DNA of 64,000 nucleotides from assembly GCA_031266915.1 (NCBI GenBank), contig JAISAB010000020.1:1-64000 (forward strand). Direction: 5' to 3'. The notes beneath the pieces are model-generated. The model worked only from the letters and a program-made list of their open reading frames with translations, was not told the DNA's origin and ran no database searches. Below, one piece after another: positions 1-9,935 of this stretch. The stretch is from Rickettsiales bacterium (GTDB lineage Bacteria > Pseudomonadota > Alphaproteobacteria > Rs-D84). Made by a program: the position numbers and the translations under genes. Position 1 is the stretch's first letter; each line of letters opens with the position of its first letter.

Positions 1-936
1 GATACTCAACGTGATAAGGTGAATGAGTGGTATGGTTCGACCCTGTATTCGCGTCTGAACGATAAAACTAATGGGAAAATCTTGTTGATCATGCAGCGTC
101 TGCACCAAGATGATTTGACGGGACATCTGTTGGAATCTGATGCAAAATTTGGGCTTGTGAAATTGCCTGTAATAGCGATTGAAAACGAAACATGGCCAGT
201 CAAAAATCGCATATATGGTACGATACGAACTCTGATCCGTAACAAGGATGAGTTATTGCATCCAGACCGAGAAAATTTAGATACTATATTGGACTTAAAA
301 GGTTCGCTCGGTGAGTACGCATTCGCGGGACAATATCAGCAGGAGCCGTGTCCTGCCGAGGGTGGCATAATCAAGGAAGACTGGTTGCAGTATTATGACG
401 CAAGTATTTTTACCCCACAAATGCGAGTGCGACACTTGTTTATCAGTTGGGATACTGCTAATAAATCTGGTGAAAATAATGCTTACTCGGTTGGTTGCGT
501 GATTATCATGACATGGGATTACAAATTCTATTTGGTAGATGTAATCAGAGGCAAATGGGATACGCCAGAGCTGTTTGATAAAATCACAGCGGTTTATAAC
601 GATTATAAGTATGAACAAAAAGCAGGCAATTATGTGAAGTTGTTAATCGAAGATAAAGCCAGTGGTGAATTCTTGATACCGATGCTTAATAAGGCGTATG
701 ACAGTAGAAACCGATTGATTGAAACAATACCAATCAAACCGAGTGGTGATAAAATTTCACGTGCAAAAGCCGCAAGCATCATGATTGAAAAAGGCAATAT
801 GCTGTTCCCACAACATAACGAGCCGTGGTGGTTAGATTTCAAGAGAGAATTGCTCGGGTTTCCAGGCGGTAAATACAAAGACCAAGTGGACGCAATGTCG
901 CAATGCATAAATTACGCGATGGAGCAAGTTGGATAA
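1..936 (+). CDS. Phage terminase large subunit, C-terminal part (ORF runs off the left edge of the window)
   Basis: Reading frame open from base 1; terminase-like ATPase/RNase H-type nuclease features (ISWDTANKSGENNAYSVG, LIEDKASGEFLIP, KYKDQVDAMSQ). Confidence 0.85.
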   Translation, partial: DTQRDKVNEWYGSTLYSRLNDKTNGKILLIMQRLHQDDLTGHLLESDAKFGLVKLPVIAIENETWPVKNRIYGTIRTLIRNKDELLHPDRENLDTILDLKGSLGEYAFAGQYQQEPCPAEGGIIKEDWLQYYDASIFTPQMRVRHLFISWDTANKSGENNAYSVGCVIIMTWDYKFYLVDVIRGKWDTPELFDKITAVYNDYKYEQKAGNYVKLLIEDKASGEFLIPMLNKAYDSRNRLIETIPIKPSGDKISRAKAASIMIEKGNMLFPQHNEPWWLDFKRELLGFPGGKYKDQVDAMSQCINYAMEQVG

Positions 937-941
937 ATAAT

Positions 942-970
942 TTACCCCAGGTCATACTGGGGTATTTTTT
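942..970 (+). terminator. Rho-independent terminator after terminase
   Basis: TACCCCAGgtcataCTGGGGTATTTTTT. Confidence 0.8.
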
Positions 971-1526
971 ATTGTCTGTCCTTATATGGAATCGCCTTTT
1001 CTTTTTCAGTCATGCAGTCGAAAGTAAAATAACACTTACTATCAAACATACATATTGGACTTGATATTAATGCAAAAGGAGTGAATATAGGGGAATATAT
1101 AGATAAGCAAGAGAATGGCAGTAGTGGAAGGTGTTTCTTTCTCTGCTCATCGGGAAAATCCTCGTCATATTCTTTTAACAATTTCGCATTTTTCTCATCA
1201 ATCTTCATATCGTTATCTACGGTATAATCTGGAATTGTTTTTACAGAACCGAGTGCAGAATTATATCTGTATACGCCAACTTGTTTAACGCCTTTAACAT
1301 TGTATATGGCACCGTCAACAATATCAGACTTCATGTTCTTTATTTTGAAATGTCCCAGATTGTCACGATTTTTGTAATATGCTAAAATTTCGTCATTATC
1401 AATGACCTGTAAAACCTCAATATTACCTTCGGTTTCGTCAGTAACCATAGCGGGTTTATCGGGATAGTCTGGCGCCATACAACCAGCAATAAACAATATA
1501 GATATTATAAGAAGACTATTTTTCAT
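969..1526 (-). CDS. Putative lipoprotein
   Basis: N-terminus MKNSLLIISILFIAGCMAP with lipobox. Confidence 0.6.
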   Translation of the reverse strand: MKNSLLIISILFIAGCMAPDYPDKPAMVTDETEGNIEVLQVIDNDEILAYYKNRDNLGHFKIKNMKSDIVDGAIYNVKGVKQVGVYRYNSALGSVKTIPDYTVDNDMKIDEKNAKLLKEYDEDFPDEQRKKHLPLLPFSCLSIYSPIFTPFALISSPICMFDSKCYFTFDCMTEKEKAIPYKDRQ

Positions 1527-1537
1527 TGCTCGTCCTT

Positions 1538-1789
1538 TTATTTCTTAGGCACTCTGGCCAATTTGTCTGCTTTGACAAAGATTTCACGAACGATCCACAA
1601 TCCGCCATTCGCGGTTTTCTTGTAGTCATGAGATGTGCCAACCCAAGTCCATCCCTTTTTCGGTGTTCCCGATTTTTCTTGTTTTCGCTCCGCGTCAAAA
1701 TCATCAACATACAAATAAATACTCTCTTGGATTAAGATATTGTCTTCAATTTCTGTTCTTGTGTGTAACACACCTGCTGACTTGGCCAT
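1538..1789 (-). CDS. Hypothetical protein, probably starting at the internal MAKSAGVLHTR
   Basis: ORF 1538..1825 trimmed to the ATG at 1789 preceded by AAAGGGAATAAAC; lies directly downstream of structured leader copy F. Confidence 0.5.
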   Translation of the reverse strand: MAKSAGVLHTRTEIEDNILIQESIYLYVDDFDAERKQEKSGTPKKGWTWVGTSHDYKKTANGGLWIVREIFVKADKLARVPKK

Positions 1790-2035
1790 GTTTATTCCCT
1801 TTGTTTTTATTAAAAAGACCGCCAAAGGGAATTAGCGGTCGGGGAGTTTGTAAATCAGTTTGTGATTGATTCCGAGGTCTTTGGGCAAGCCCTATTATAT
1901 AACCAACGGCTCCCCGACCATAAGGACGGGGACATAACGGCGCAGAAAGCACCATTACATCAGATAACGATGCAATGCTGCACCGCACAAACTGGGCTTA
2001 CAACAGCCCCGACTCCACATCCCTGTGGAATCATT
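1790..2035 (-). ncRNA. Structured leader RNA, copy F (candidate cis-regulatory element)
   Basis: On the - strand: hairpin TCCACAgggaTGTGGA; hairpin GGGC[TGTTGTAA]GCCC whose loop is complementary to distal TTACAA (+ strand 1848-1853); three-strand set CCCCG / GGTCGGGGAG / CTCCCCGACC. Upstream TTGATT-17-TACGAT. Confidence 0.65.
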
Positions 2036-2150
2036 GGAAATCGTACATTAGAAAGTTGATGAAATCAAGTTGTTTCTGTAGATAAAAGACTGGCAATAAC
2101 AGATAAAAATCTATATGCTGTTATTAAGTTAAATAAAGATTTGGTATGAA

Positions 2151-2927
2151 TTGAATAAAAAGCAGATAAAGCCGCTAGATATGCCATTTTTAGTTACAAA
2201 ATATATAAATGACAATATCCAAATCAATGTATTTGATTTGGAGGTGATTACCGATGGATTAAGGCAATTTATTGATGATAACATTTGTCAAATATGTGTT
2301 GGCGAGCACGATAATTTACAAAATATAAAGTCGGATTTGAAACGTAGACTTGATAGATGGAATAACGACAACAACAAGATAATGGGTGCAATTGCGGAAT
2401 TTTTTGCACATTTATATCTAAAACATTATGGATATAGGCAAGAGTGTTTATTCTTAAATCTTGAAGAAAACTCACTAAAAAAGGGATTTGATGGAGTATA
2501 TTCTATTGAAGAAGATTTGTGGTTTATGGAAAGTAAATCGGGCTCTGTAACTACTAATGATATAACTCATGCTTCAAAGGTACGAGACGCATTCTCTGAT
2601 GTAAAAAATAAAATAACCACTAATGTTAGTAATAATCCCTGGTTAAATGCTTATAATCATGCGAGGGTTGTAGGAACCAAGAAAAAATTACGTGATGACT
2701 TAAAACGATTATCCGATGATTTTATTAACCATAGCTATCAAACTATTGATGATAAAAACATCATACCGTGCGCTACTATATTTCTGAATGGTACTTGGCA
2801 GCAACAAAACCATAATGAAATCATACAATCTGTTAAAAATATATCAACATTGCAGGGTAAAAATATCCATATTGTTTGTATCACTCAAAACAGTTATGAA
2901 ATGTTTATGCGGTATTTGGAGTCTTAA
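2151..2927 (+). CDS. hamA: HamA-like (DUF1837-type) PD-(D/E)XK nuclease of a Hachiman-like defence system
   Basis: Motif MGAIAEFFAHLYLKHYG...FDGVYSIEEDLWFMESKSG fits the E...D...ExK layout; directly followed by an SF2 helicase gene. Confidence 0.65.
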   Translation: MNKKQIKPLDMPFLVTKYINDNIQINVFDLEVITDGLRQFIDDNICQICVGEHDNLQNIKSDLKRRLDRWNNDNNKIMGAIAEFFAHLYLKHYGYRQECLFLNLEENSLKKGFDGVYSIEEDLWFMESKSGSVTTNDITHASKVRDAFSDVKNKITTNVSNNPWLNAYNHARVVGTKKKLRDDLKRLSDDFINHSYQTIDDKNIIPCATIFLNGTWQQQNHNEIIQSVKNISTLQGKNIHIVCITQNSYEMFMRYLES

Positions 2928-2928
2928 A

Positions 2929-5364
2929 ATGAGTGATTCTATAAAAATTTCCAACCTTAAAAGTATTGAACCTATACATAATAGTATAAACAAATTGTTT
3001 CTATCTGATGTTTCTATTAGTAATGATGAAAAACAGTTTTTGTTAAGTCTCGCCATTGTTTTAGTAAATCAATATCAGAAAGATAAAAGCTATAAAACAG
3101 CTTTTGAATTTGCTTATTTTATAATTCTTAAATATTCAATTTTATTCCAAGATTGGCAACCATTATATGATTTAGCACTGAATTTTGGGTTATATCCAAT
3201 ATCAAATGCTATTATAAATAATAGCGGCATTTCACCTGATATAACAACTGAGACATTAACAGTAGCAACTGAATCTTTATTTAATAATAATGGTATTATA
3301 GAAACAAAGGAACAAAATATTTCAAGAAAAGGACTATTGTCTACAAATGAGTCTTTTATAAGTTATATAGCCCCAACATCTTTTGGAAAAAGCCAGGTTA
3401 TTATTGAGCATATTGGACAACATGTTGATTTTTATAATAAATTTTCTATTATTGTCCCAACGAAATCTTTATTAATGCAAACATATAAAAATATAAAACG
3501 AGCATTTCCGAGCCTCAGAGTTTTGATACATGATGAAATGTATAACGAAGGTGATGAAAAATTCATAGTTGTATTTACTCAAGAACGAGCATTACGACTA
3601 TTAGAAAAGCATCCAAATATATATTTTGATTGTTTATATATAGATGAGGCGCATAAACTGCTGGAAAATACAGACAGAAGTATTTTATTAACACGACTTG
3701 TAAGATTATCAAAATATAGGAACATTAATATCAAAATATTATATTTGTCGCCATTAATCAGAGATAGTAGTAACATTTCAATATCTAATCAGAATATACA
3801 GGAGTATAAAATAACTTTTAATATAAAAGTTCCTACTCTATACGAATACGCAAACAATGGCGATATTTTCATTTATAATCGTTTTTTTAATGAGTTTTAT
3901 AATGCTGAACATTTTAATAATAATTATCTACAATATATAAAAACTAAATCCACAGATAAGAATTTTATATATTTATATACTCCTATAAAAATTGAACGTT
4001 TTGCAAAAAAATTATTTGACTCTATAGAACATACGCTTATTAGCGATGAGATCACGCAGATAGTAAATAATCTTAATAAGTATGTGCATGAAGATTTTTA
4101 CGTTTCCAGATATCTAAGCAAAGGGATTATTTATATTCATGGAAAGATGCCTGACGACATAAAAGATTATCTAGAATATAAATTTAATGCTATTAGAGAA
4201 ATAAAATATTTAATTGCAAATAACGTCATATTAGAAGGTATAAACTTGCCATTTGATTCGTTATTTATAGTAGATTCTTACGGGTTAAATAAAAACTCTT
4301 TGATAAATCTGATTGGTCGTGTAAATAGGTTAAATATGGTATTTACAGATTCAATAACTGATCTATCAAAATTATTGCCATCAGTACATTTTGTTGAAAA
4401 TAATGGAGATTTTTGCACGTGCAGTATGGCAAATAAAATTAAATTATTGCAAACACCAGATTTTAATGATGATATCGATAATCCATTATTAGATAATTTT
4501 GATATAGAAAATGAAGGAGATTCAGAAAAGAGGGAAAAATGTGAAAAAATCATTAGCAATGAAGATTTAATATTTTCAGAAACGAATGACGACATACAGC
4601 TCTTAAAGCAGAATATGTTGAAACTTAGCATGAATCTTGTATACAATATATCAGATGAACTATGTAATGAAATTTTATCAAGAATTACATCATATAAAGA
4701 AAATGACGGAATATTATCTGATAAAGAAGGTATATTTGATTTATTGAGTCAAGTTTTTATAGACGATTTAGGTGCCGCGATAAGCGATAACGAATTTAGG
4801 CGTCTTGTTAATATTGAAAGTCGAAATTATTATTACAAATTAATAGTAAAACACAGAAAGAAATCACTGAAAGAGCAAATTTCGTTAACGGCCAGATATT
4901 TATATACGATAAAAAGAAATACTAATAAGCCATACTTGTATATAGGCTCTTCTTATGGCGAGTGTGATCGCAATGGTGGCCTTTTTAGTAATAATAATTG
5001 CTTTATAGACACTCGTAGAAAGAGTTACTCAGAGACCATTAACTTATCAATAATAAAGATAAAGCTTGAGGAAAATTTTATCAGTTTTACACTGAATAAA
5101 TTTTTCCAACTAATGTTAGACTATGAACTTATATCAACAGAAGTTTATAATAATTTAGTATATGGCACTAATGACCCCTTGATACTATCCTTAAGTAAAT
5201 TAGGACTAAGTTTAAATATAATAAATAAACTTATTAAAGACAATGAATTAAATAATCTATCAATTGATAGATTTGGAAATCTAGCATATAATGATCAATT
5301 TGTAACATATAAAGAAAATTCTGATGACTTTTTTAGATTTGAATTAGATAAGTTTTTGCCATAA
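2929..5364 (+). CDS. hamB: HamB-like SF2 DEAH helicase of a Hachiman-like defence system
   Basis: Walker A APTSFGKS, Walker B/DEAH YIDEAHKL, motif VI-like LIGRVNRLN; ATG at 2929 follows the hamA stop directly. Confidence 0.7.
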   Translation: MSDSIKISNLKSIEPIHNSINKLFLSDVSISNDEKQFLLSLAIVLVNQYQKDKSYKTAFEFAYFIILKYSILFQDWQPLYDLALNFGLYPISNAIINNSGISPDITTETLTVATESLFNNNGIIETKEQNISRKGLLSTNESFISYIAPTSFGKSQVIIEHIGQHVDFYNKFSIIVPTKSLLMQTYKNIKRAFPSLRVLIHDEMYNEGDEKFIVVFTQERALRLLEKHPNIYFDCLYIDEAHKLLENTDRSILLTRLVRLSKYRNINIKILYLSPLIRDSSNISISNQNIQEYKITFNIKVPTLYEYANNGDIFIYNRFFNEFYNAEHFNNNYLQYIKTKSTDKNFIYLYTPIKIERFAKKLFDSIEHTLISDEITQIVNNLNKYVHEDFYVSRYLSKGIIYIHGKMPDDIKDYLEYKFNAIREIKYLIANNVILEGINLPFDSLFIVDSYGLNKNSLINLIGRVNRLNMVFTDSITDLSKLLPSVHFVENNGDFCTCSMANKIKLLQTPDFNDDIDNPLLDNFDIENEGDSEKREKCEKIISNEDLIFSETNDDIQLLKQNMLKLSMNLVYNISDELCNEILSRITSYKENDGILSDKEGIFDLLSQVFIDDLGAAISDNEFRRLVNIESRNYYYKLIVKHRKKSLKEQISLTARYLYTIKRNTNKPYLYIGSSYGECDRNGGLFSNNNCFIDTRRKSYSETINLSIIKIKLEENFISFTLNKFFQLMLDYELISTEVYNNLVYGTNDPLILSLSKLGLSLNIINKLIKDNELNNLSIDRFGNLAYNDQFVTYKENSDDFFRFELDKFLP

Positions 5365-5615
5365 TAAAACATGAATCATCCCTGATATTTAAAATAATTT
5401 CCCTGTTATCAGTTTTAGGGAATTTTTGGTGGGAATGGCGATAGTATTGGGGTGTGGTGAGGTGTTTTTGGCATTCGTGGCAAATACTTGAAAAATTCCC
5501 TGTATTTTCCCTGATATGGGTGTTATGATGGTGGAAACGAATGCGGGATTTGTGAAGAGTTGTTCGTGTTTTGTATGCGGCGCACCGTATTTTGTAAGAA
5601 CATAAAGGAAATATT

Positions 5616-6044
5616 ATGAAAAAATTTATACTATTTGGAATGATGGTTGTACTGACTGCGTGTGGCGAGCCTGATAATTCACCTGCATATGTACAAAGTG
5701 CCAAGACCGATGTTCGTAATGCCATTGTCGCAAATATTATCCAAGATACTCATTTCAAATGCTTTTCTATTCAAGATGTAGTCACTACAATTTGGACGAT
5801 GGCTTGCTTTATGGACAACGAACCAAATCCAACGCCGATTCTATTGTATGCAGTGCATGAGCTGCCGTCTGATATCAATCCGCCGTTTACATATCAACTG
5901 GTCGCGTTGAATGGCAAGGCAATCCAATACAAAGACAAGCCGGCATTTAAAATGTTTAAAATAACACGCGGCGAGGATGTTACGATGAATGTTCGCGTTT
6001 CGGAAATTATACAGTTGTATCAAGAAGCATATTTTAACAAATAG
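5616..6044 (+). CDS. Putative lipoprotein
   Basis: MKKFILFGMMVVLTACGEP lipobox; upstream AAAGGAA. Confidence 0.6.
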   Translation: MKKFILFGMMVVLTACGEPDNSPAYVQSAKTDVRNAIVANIIQDTHFKCFSIQDVVTTIWTMACFMDNEPNPTPILLYAVHELPSDINPPFTYQLVALNGKAIQYKDKPAFKMFKITRGEDVTMNVRVSEIIQLYQEAYFNK

Positions 6045-6243
6045 TCGTATCTTGTATGCGGTGCACCAATGTTCTTTACAGCCCCGCCATCCGCTTGCGC
6101 GCTTTGCGCTGCAGCATGATTGAATCAATTTATCCCGTAGCCGTGCGGGATTTTTTTATCTCTCAACTGGGGTTAGGTTTTTTATTGACTTTTTTATTTT
6201 TTGTCCTAATATACAACAAGAGAAGCACAACAGGAAAATAAAA

Positions 6244-6636
6244 ATGGATAAAATTAATAAACTTCATGAACTTGCCGCAAAGCGACCAACTGATTTCATT
6301 TTCAAATTTCACATGAATCTTCTTACCGAAGACTTGTTGGGCAAGCAAAAGAATGATTTTTATGAAGAATTTATCGAAACGATAGTATATATTGGCGAAT
6401 ATCATAGCATAGCGTCTTTCTTTGAGAATGATAGTATCATGATTATGAAAATAATCGAAGCATTCGCGAATAAATTCGGACGGGAAGAATTCAAGGCTCA
6501 TTTGGTTGGCGCCGAAGGTTTCTCGGAAAAACAAGCCTCAGATATGATAAAGAAATCCGTCTATGTATCCAATGTCGTCAATGGCAGCGGTTTAATTTCC
6601 AAACTTGCTAGAAAAATTTTGTGCTGGAACAGGTAA
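6244..6636 (+). CDS. Hypothetical protein
   Basis: Intact 130-aa ORF with upstream AGGAAA. Confidence 0.5.
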   Translation: MDKINKLHELAAKRPTDFIFKFHMNLLTEDLLGKQKNDFYEEFIETIVYIGEYHSIASFFENDSIMIMKIIEAFANKFGREEFKAHLVGAEGFSEKQASDMIKKSVYVSNVVNGSGLISKLARKILCWNR

Positions 6637-6659
6637 AAAAGTCAACCGAGGGTAAAAAA

Positions 6660-6685
6660 ATGCCCCGTGGGTTGATCGGGGCGTT
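6660..6685. terminator. Terminator hairpin between convergent genes
   Basis: TGCCCCGtgggttgatCGGGGCGTTTTTTT. Confidence 0.7.
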
Positions 6686-6688
6686 TTT

Positions 6689-7483
6689 TTATTTCTTCTT
6701 TTTCGCCGCCGGTTTTTTGGCGGGCTTTTTCGGCGCGGCCAGAGCCTTGGGCTTTACAAAGATTTTATCGAATACTTCCTGGGCGGACAATTTCTTGAAT
6801 GTCATAAACCAATCCTTGACGGTCAGCGATTTGTCTTTGCTCGCCAGGCGCTCTTTGGCCCCGGCCGCGGTTCTGGGCGCGCCTATGATAACGTCTTCGC
6901 CAGGCAGCCAATCCGCCGGCGTGCTGACGCCGAACACGTCCGAAGTCTGCAACGCCGCGACCAGGCGCTTGATTTCGGTAAAGTTGCGTCCCGCGCTCTG
7001 CGGATAATACAAGATTGTGCGGACGATTCCGGACGGGTCTATGATAAACACCGCGCGCACGGTCTTGGTGTCGGACGCGTTCGGATGCAGCATGCCGTAT
7101 TTTTTTGCCACGGTCATTTTTGTGTCGTCGATAACTGGGAACTGTATTTCCAAATTCGACCAGCTGCGGAACTCGATTTTATTCTGAATTTCGCGCATCC
7201 ATGCGATATGGCTGGTCAAGGAACCAATCGACAGTCCGATGATTTCCGTGTTCATGGCGCGGAATTCTTCCAGCATGGATTGAAAGGTCATGAATTCGGA
7301 CGTGCACACCGGGGTGAAATCCGACGGATGCGAAAACAGAATAACCCATTTGCCCTTGTAATCGTCTGGAAAGTTCACGGGGCCGTTGGTGGTCTCGGCC
7401 GTGAATTCCGGCGCCAGGTCGCCAATCAGCGGCATGGAAACCGCCGTTTCTTCGCGACATTGATAATCAAAAAAATCATGCAT
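6689..7483 (-). CDS. AhpC/TSA-family peroxiredoxin with Lys/Ala/Pro-rich C-terminal tail
   Basis: MPLIGDLAPEFTAETTNGPVNFPDDYKGKWVILFSHPSDFTPVCTSEF; C-terminus KPKALAAPKKPAKKPAAKKKK. Likely start is MHDFFDYQCREET. Confidence 0.9.
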   Translation of the reverse strand: MHDFFDYQCREETAVSMPLIGDLAPEFTAETTNGPVNFPDDYKGKWVILFSHPSDFTPVCTSEFMTFQSMLEEFRAMNTEIIGLSIGSLTSHIAWMREIQNKIEFRSWSNLEIQFPVIDDTKMTVAKKYGMLHPNASDTKTVRAVFIIDPSGIVRTILYYPQSAGRNFTEIKRLVAALQTSDVFGVSTPADWLPGEDVIIGAPRTAAGAKERLASKDKSLTVKDWFMTFKKLSAQEVFDKIFVKPKALAAPKKPAKKPAAKKKK

Positions 7484-7680
7484 ATTTTTCTCCTTTGCTC
7501 TGCCTATGTGCATGATACCCGCCCCAAAATATTATTACAAGGATATTTGAACGAAATCCGGCTGTTTGCGGCCTGTTTCTTTTCCTATAGAATCACAGAA
7601 AATATTTTTTACTTTACTCTTGCTAAAATGTGCTAAGATATAAATAATAAGTGATATTTGCAAAAGCGAGGGATGAAACC

Positions 7681-7746
7681 GCGCGTCGCGGGGTGCATCG
7701 ATTCCAACAAAACCAACCACTACAAAAAAGGAAAAAGAGATGAAAC
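7681..7746 (+). repeat. Direct repeat copy 1 containing an RBS and start codon
   Basis: GCGCGTCGCGGGGTGCATCGATTCCAACAAAACCAACCACTACAAAAAAGGAAAAAGAGATGAAAC, near-identical to 7797-7863. Confidence 0.9.
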
Positions 7747-7781
7747 CGAGTGAACAAGCATTAGATTTTTTGCGTTATTAG
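7740..7781 (+). CDS. Short upstream ORF MKPSEQALDFLRY*
   Basis: ATG carried by repeat copy 1; stop lies in the hairpin GATTTTTTGC-gttatta-GCAAAAAATC (7764-7790). Confidence 0.4.
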   Translation: MKPSEQALDFLRY

Positions 7782-7796
7782 CAAAAAATCGTACAT

Positions 7797-7863
7797 GCGC
7801 GTCACAAGGTTGCATCGGTTCCAACAAAACCAACCACTACAAAAAAGGAAAAAGAGATGAAAC
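7797..7863 (+). repeat. Direct repeat copy 2, provides the HU/IHF RBS
   Basis: GCGCGTCACAAGGTTGCATCGGTTCCAACAAAACCAACCACTACAAAAAAGGAAAAAGAGATGAAAC. Confidence 0.9.
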
Positions 7864-8138
7864 GTTCTGATATTATACGGTCCATACAGGTCCAATTCAA
7901 ACATATGCGCCCCGCCGACGCGGCCGCTATCCTGGATACGGTTGCGGAAACCGTGATAAATTCCGTCGTCGCCGGCGACAGAATCGAAACCCGCGGATTC
8001 GGCACGTTCCAGCCGCGCGTGCGCGCCACGAAAATCGGATACAATCCATGTACGGGCAAGCCCATGCACCTGGACGCGGGACGCACGATTCTGTTTAAAC
8101 CCTCGCGAGAGCTGACAAAGAAAATGAACGATTTCTAA
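7857..8138 (+). CDS. HU/IHF-family DNA-binding protein (IHF-beta-like)
   Basis: DRIETRGFGTFQPRVRATKIGYNPCTGKPM fold signature. Confidence 0.9.
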   Translation: MKRSDIIRSIQVQFKHMRPADAAAILDTVAETVINSVVAGDRIETRGFGTFQPRVRATKIGYNPCTGKPMHLDAGRTILFKPSRELTKKMNDF

Positions 8139-8195
8139 TCGTCGTCATCCCGGCGCGGCCGGGACGCGAATCAACAAGAACGAATGGATTAAGGA

Positions 8196-9935
8196 ATGTC
8201 GTTATTTGGCAATAAAAATGGTATAAAAAACCGCAATCGCGACCGGTATGACCGCGTCCGCCGCCTGATGTGGATTAAGTGCGAGGCTTGCGGCCGCCTG
8301 GTTTATTACAAGGATTACAAGGATAATCACTATATCTGCCCGCGCTGCAATCGTTCGTTTATCATGACGCCGAAACAGCGTTTCGATTTGCTGTTCGACG
8401 ACAATGGGTGGAGCAGGGTTGTGCTGCCTGTGGTTTCCGACGACCCGCTGGATTTCACGGACCGCATTCCGTACACGGATAGGCTGGCCGAGGCGCGCGA
8501 GGACACCGGTTCCAGCGACGCCGTATCCGCCGCCGACGGAGTCATCGGTGGAATCCCGGTAACAATCGTCGTGCTGAACGGCGACTTTATGATGGGCAGC
8601 ATGGGGCGCGCGGTGGGCGACGGCATTATCGCCAGCATTGAACACGCGCTGGAATTGAAACAGCCGCTGATAATGGTTACGACCAGCGGCGGCGCCCGAA
8701 TGCAAGAAAACATCCTGGCGCTGATGCAGATGGCGCGCACGACCGTCGCGGTGAACAAGCTGCACGCGAACGGCATTCCTTATATTGTATTGCTGACCGA
8801 CCCGACGTACGGCGGCGTGACGGCGTCGTTCGCGATGCTGGGCGACATCCATATCGCCGAATCAGGCGCGCGAATTGGCTTTGCCGGCCGCCGAGTAATC
8901 GAGCAGAATATACGCGAGAAATTGCCGTCGAATTTCCAGACGGCAGATTATTTGTACGAACACGGAATGGTCGACATGGTTGTCCCGCGCATCGAATTAA
9001 AAGCCCGGCTGGAAAACATCCTGGCGGTGCTGACCAAGCAGGAAAAAGAGTCAAAGCCTATCTCTATTATCACGCCTCGGGCTGATTCGTCCAAAAAGAC
9101 GCGCGGCATGGGCGAAACGCCGGCGTATGATAAAGTGCTGCTGGCGCGCAATGAAAACCGTCCGCATTTTCTGGATTATGTCCAGGGGATTGTCGGCGAT
9201 TGGACGTATCTGGCGGGCGACCGATTGTTCGCCGAAGATCCGGCCATGTGCAGCGGAATCGGTTTCTGGCGCGGAATTCCGGCCGTGATTATCGGCCAGG
9301 AACAGGGCCGCACAATCGAAAGCCGCCAAAAGCACCGCTTTGGCATGGCGAATCCCGACGGCTATCGCAAAGCCCAGCGTATGATGCGTCTGGCGGAAAA
9401 GTTCCAATTGCCGCTGATTTCATTATTCGACACCGCCGGCGCGTTCGCCGGCCGCGATGGCGAAGAACGCGGCCAGTCTCAGGCAGTGGCCGCGTCTATA
9501 TCGACCGGTTTGGCCATCAAGACGCCGTACGTCGCGGTCAACGTGGGACAGGGCGGTTCCGGCGGCGCGATTGCGATTGGCACAGGCGACCGGATATTGA
9601 TGCTGGAAAACGCGATTTATTCCGTGATTGCGCCTGAATCCTGCGCGTCGATATTATGGAAAGACAACAAGTTCAAGGCCCAGGCCGCCGCCGCCATGAA
9701 ACTGACTGCGCGCGACATGGCCGACCTGAATGTAATAGACAGGATTATCGAAGAACCGGCGGGCGGCGCGCACATGGATTGGCAGACGACGATGGAAATG
9801 CTGTCGGTCGCGGTCGCCGACGCCATCGGGGAATTGTCGGATATTCCGGCGGCCGAATTGCCGGCGCGCCGCGCGGAAAAATTCATCTCCATGACCCGCG
9901 ACGTCGAGATATACCAGCCCGAACACAAAGAATAA
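8196..9935 (+). CDS. Acetyl-CoA carboxylase carboxyltransferase, fused beta (AccD) and alpha (AccA) subunits
   Basis: AccD zinc ribbon WIKCEACGRLVYYKDYKDNHYICPRCNRSF and GGARMQE; then AccA-type FDTAGAFAGRDGEERGQSQAVA...GQGGSGGAIAIGTGDRILMLENAIYSVIAPE in one ORF. Confidence 0.92.
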   Translation: MSLFGNKNGIKNRNRDRYDRVRRLMWIKCEACGRLVYYKDYKDNHYICPRCNRSFIMTPKQRFDLLFDDNGWSRVVLPVVSDDPLDFTDRIPYTDRLAEAREDTGSSDAVSAADGVIGGIPVTIVVLNGDFMMGSMGRAVGDGIIASIEHALELKQPLIMVTTSGGARMQENILALMQMARTTVAVNKLHANGIPYIVLLTDPTYGGVTASFAMLGDIHIAESGARIGFAGRRVIEQNIREKLPSNFQTADYLYEHGMVDMVVPRIELKARLENILAVLTKQEKESKPISIITPRADSSKKTRGMGETPAYDKVLLARNENRPHFLDYVQGIVGDWTYLAGDRLFAEDPAMCSGIGFWRGIPAVIIGQEQGRTIESRQKHRFGMANPDGYRKAQRMMRLAEKFQLPLISLFDTAGAFAGRDGEERGQSQAVAASISTGLAIKTPYVAVNVGQGGSGGAIAIGTGDRILMLENAIYSVIAPESCASILWKDNKFKAQAAAAMKLTARDMADLNVIDRIIEEPAGGAHMDWQTTMEMLSVAVADAIGELSDIPAAELPARRAEKFISMTRDVEIYQPEHKE

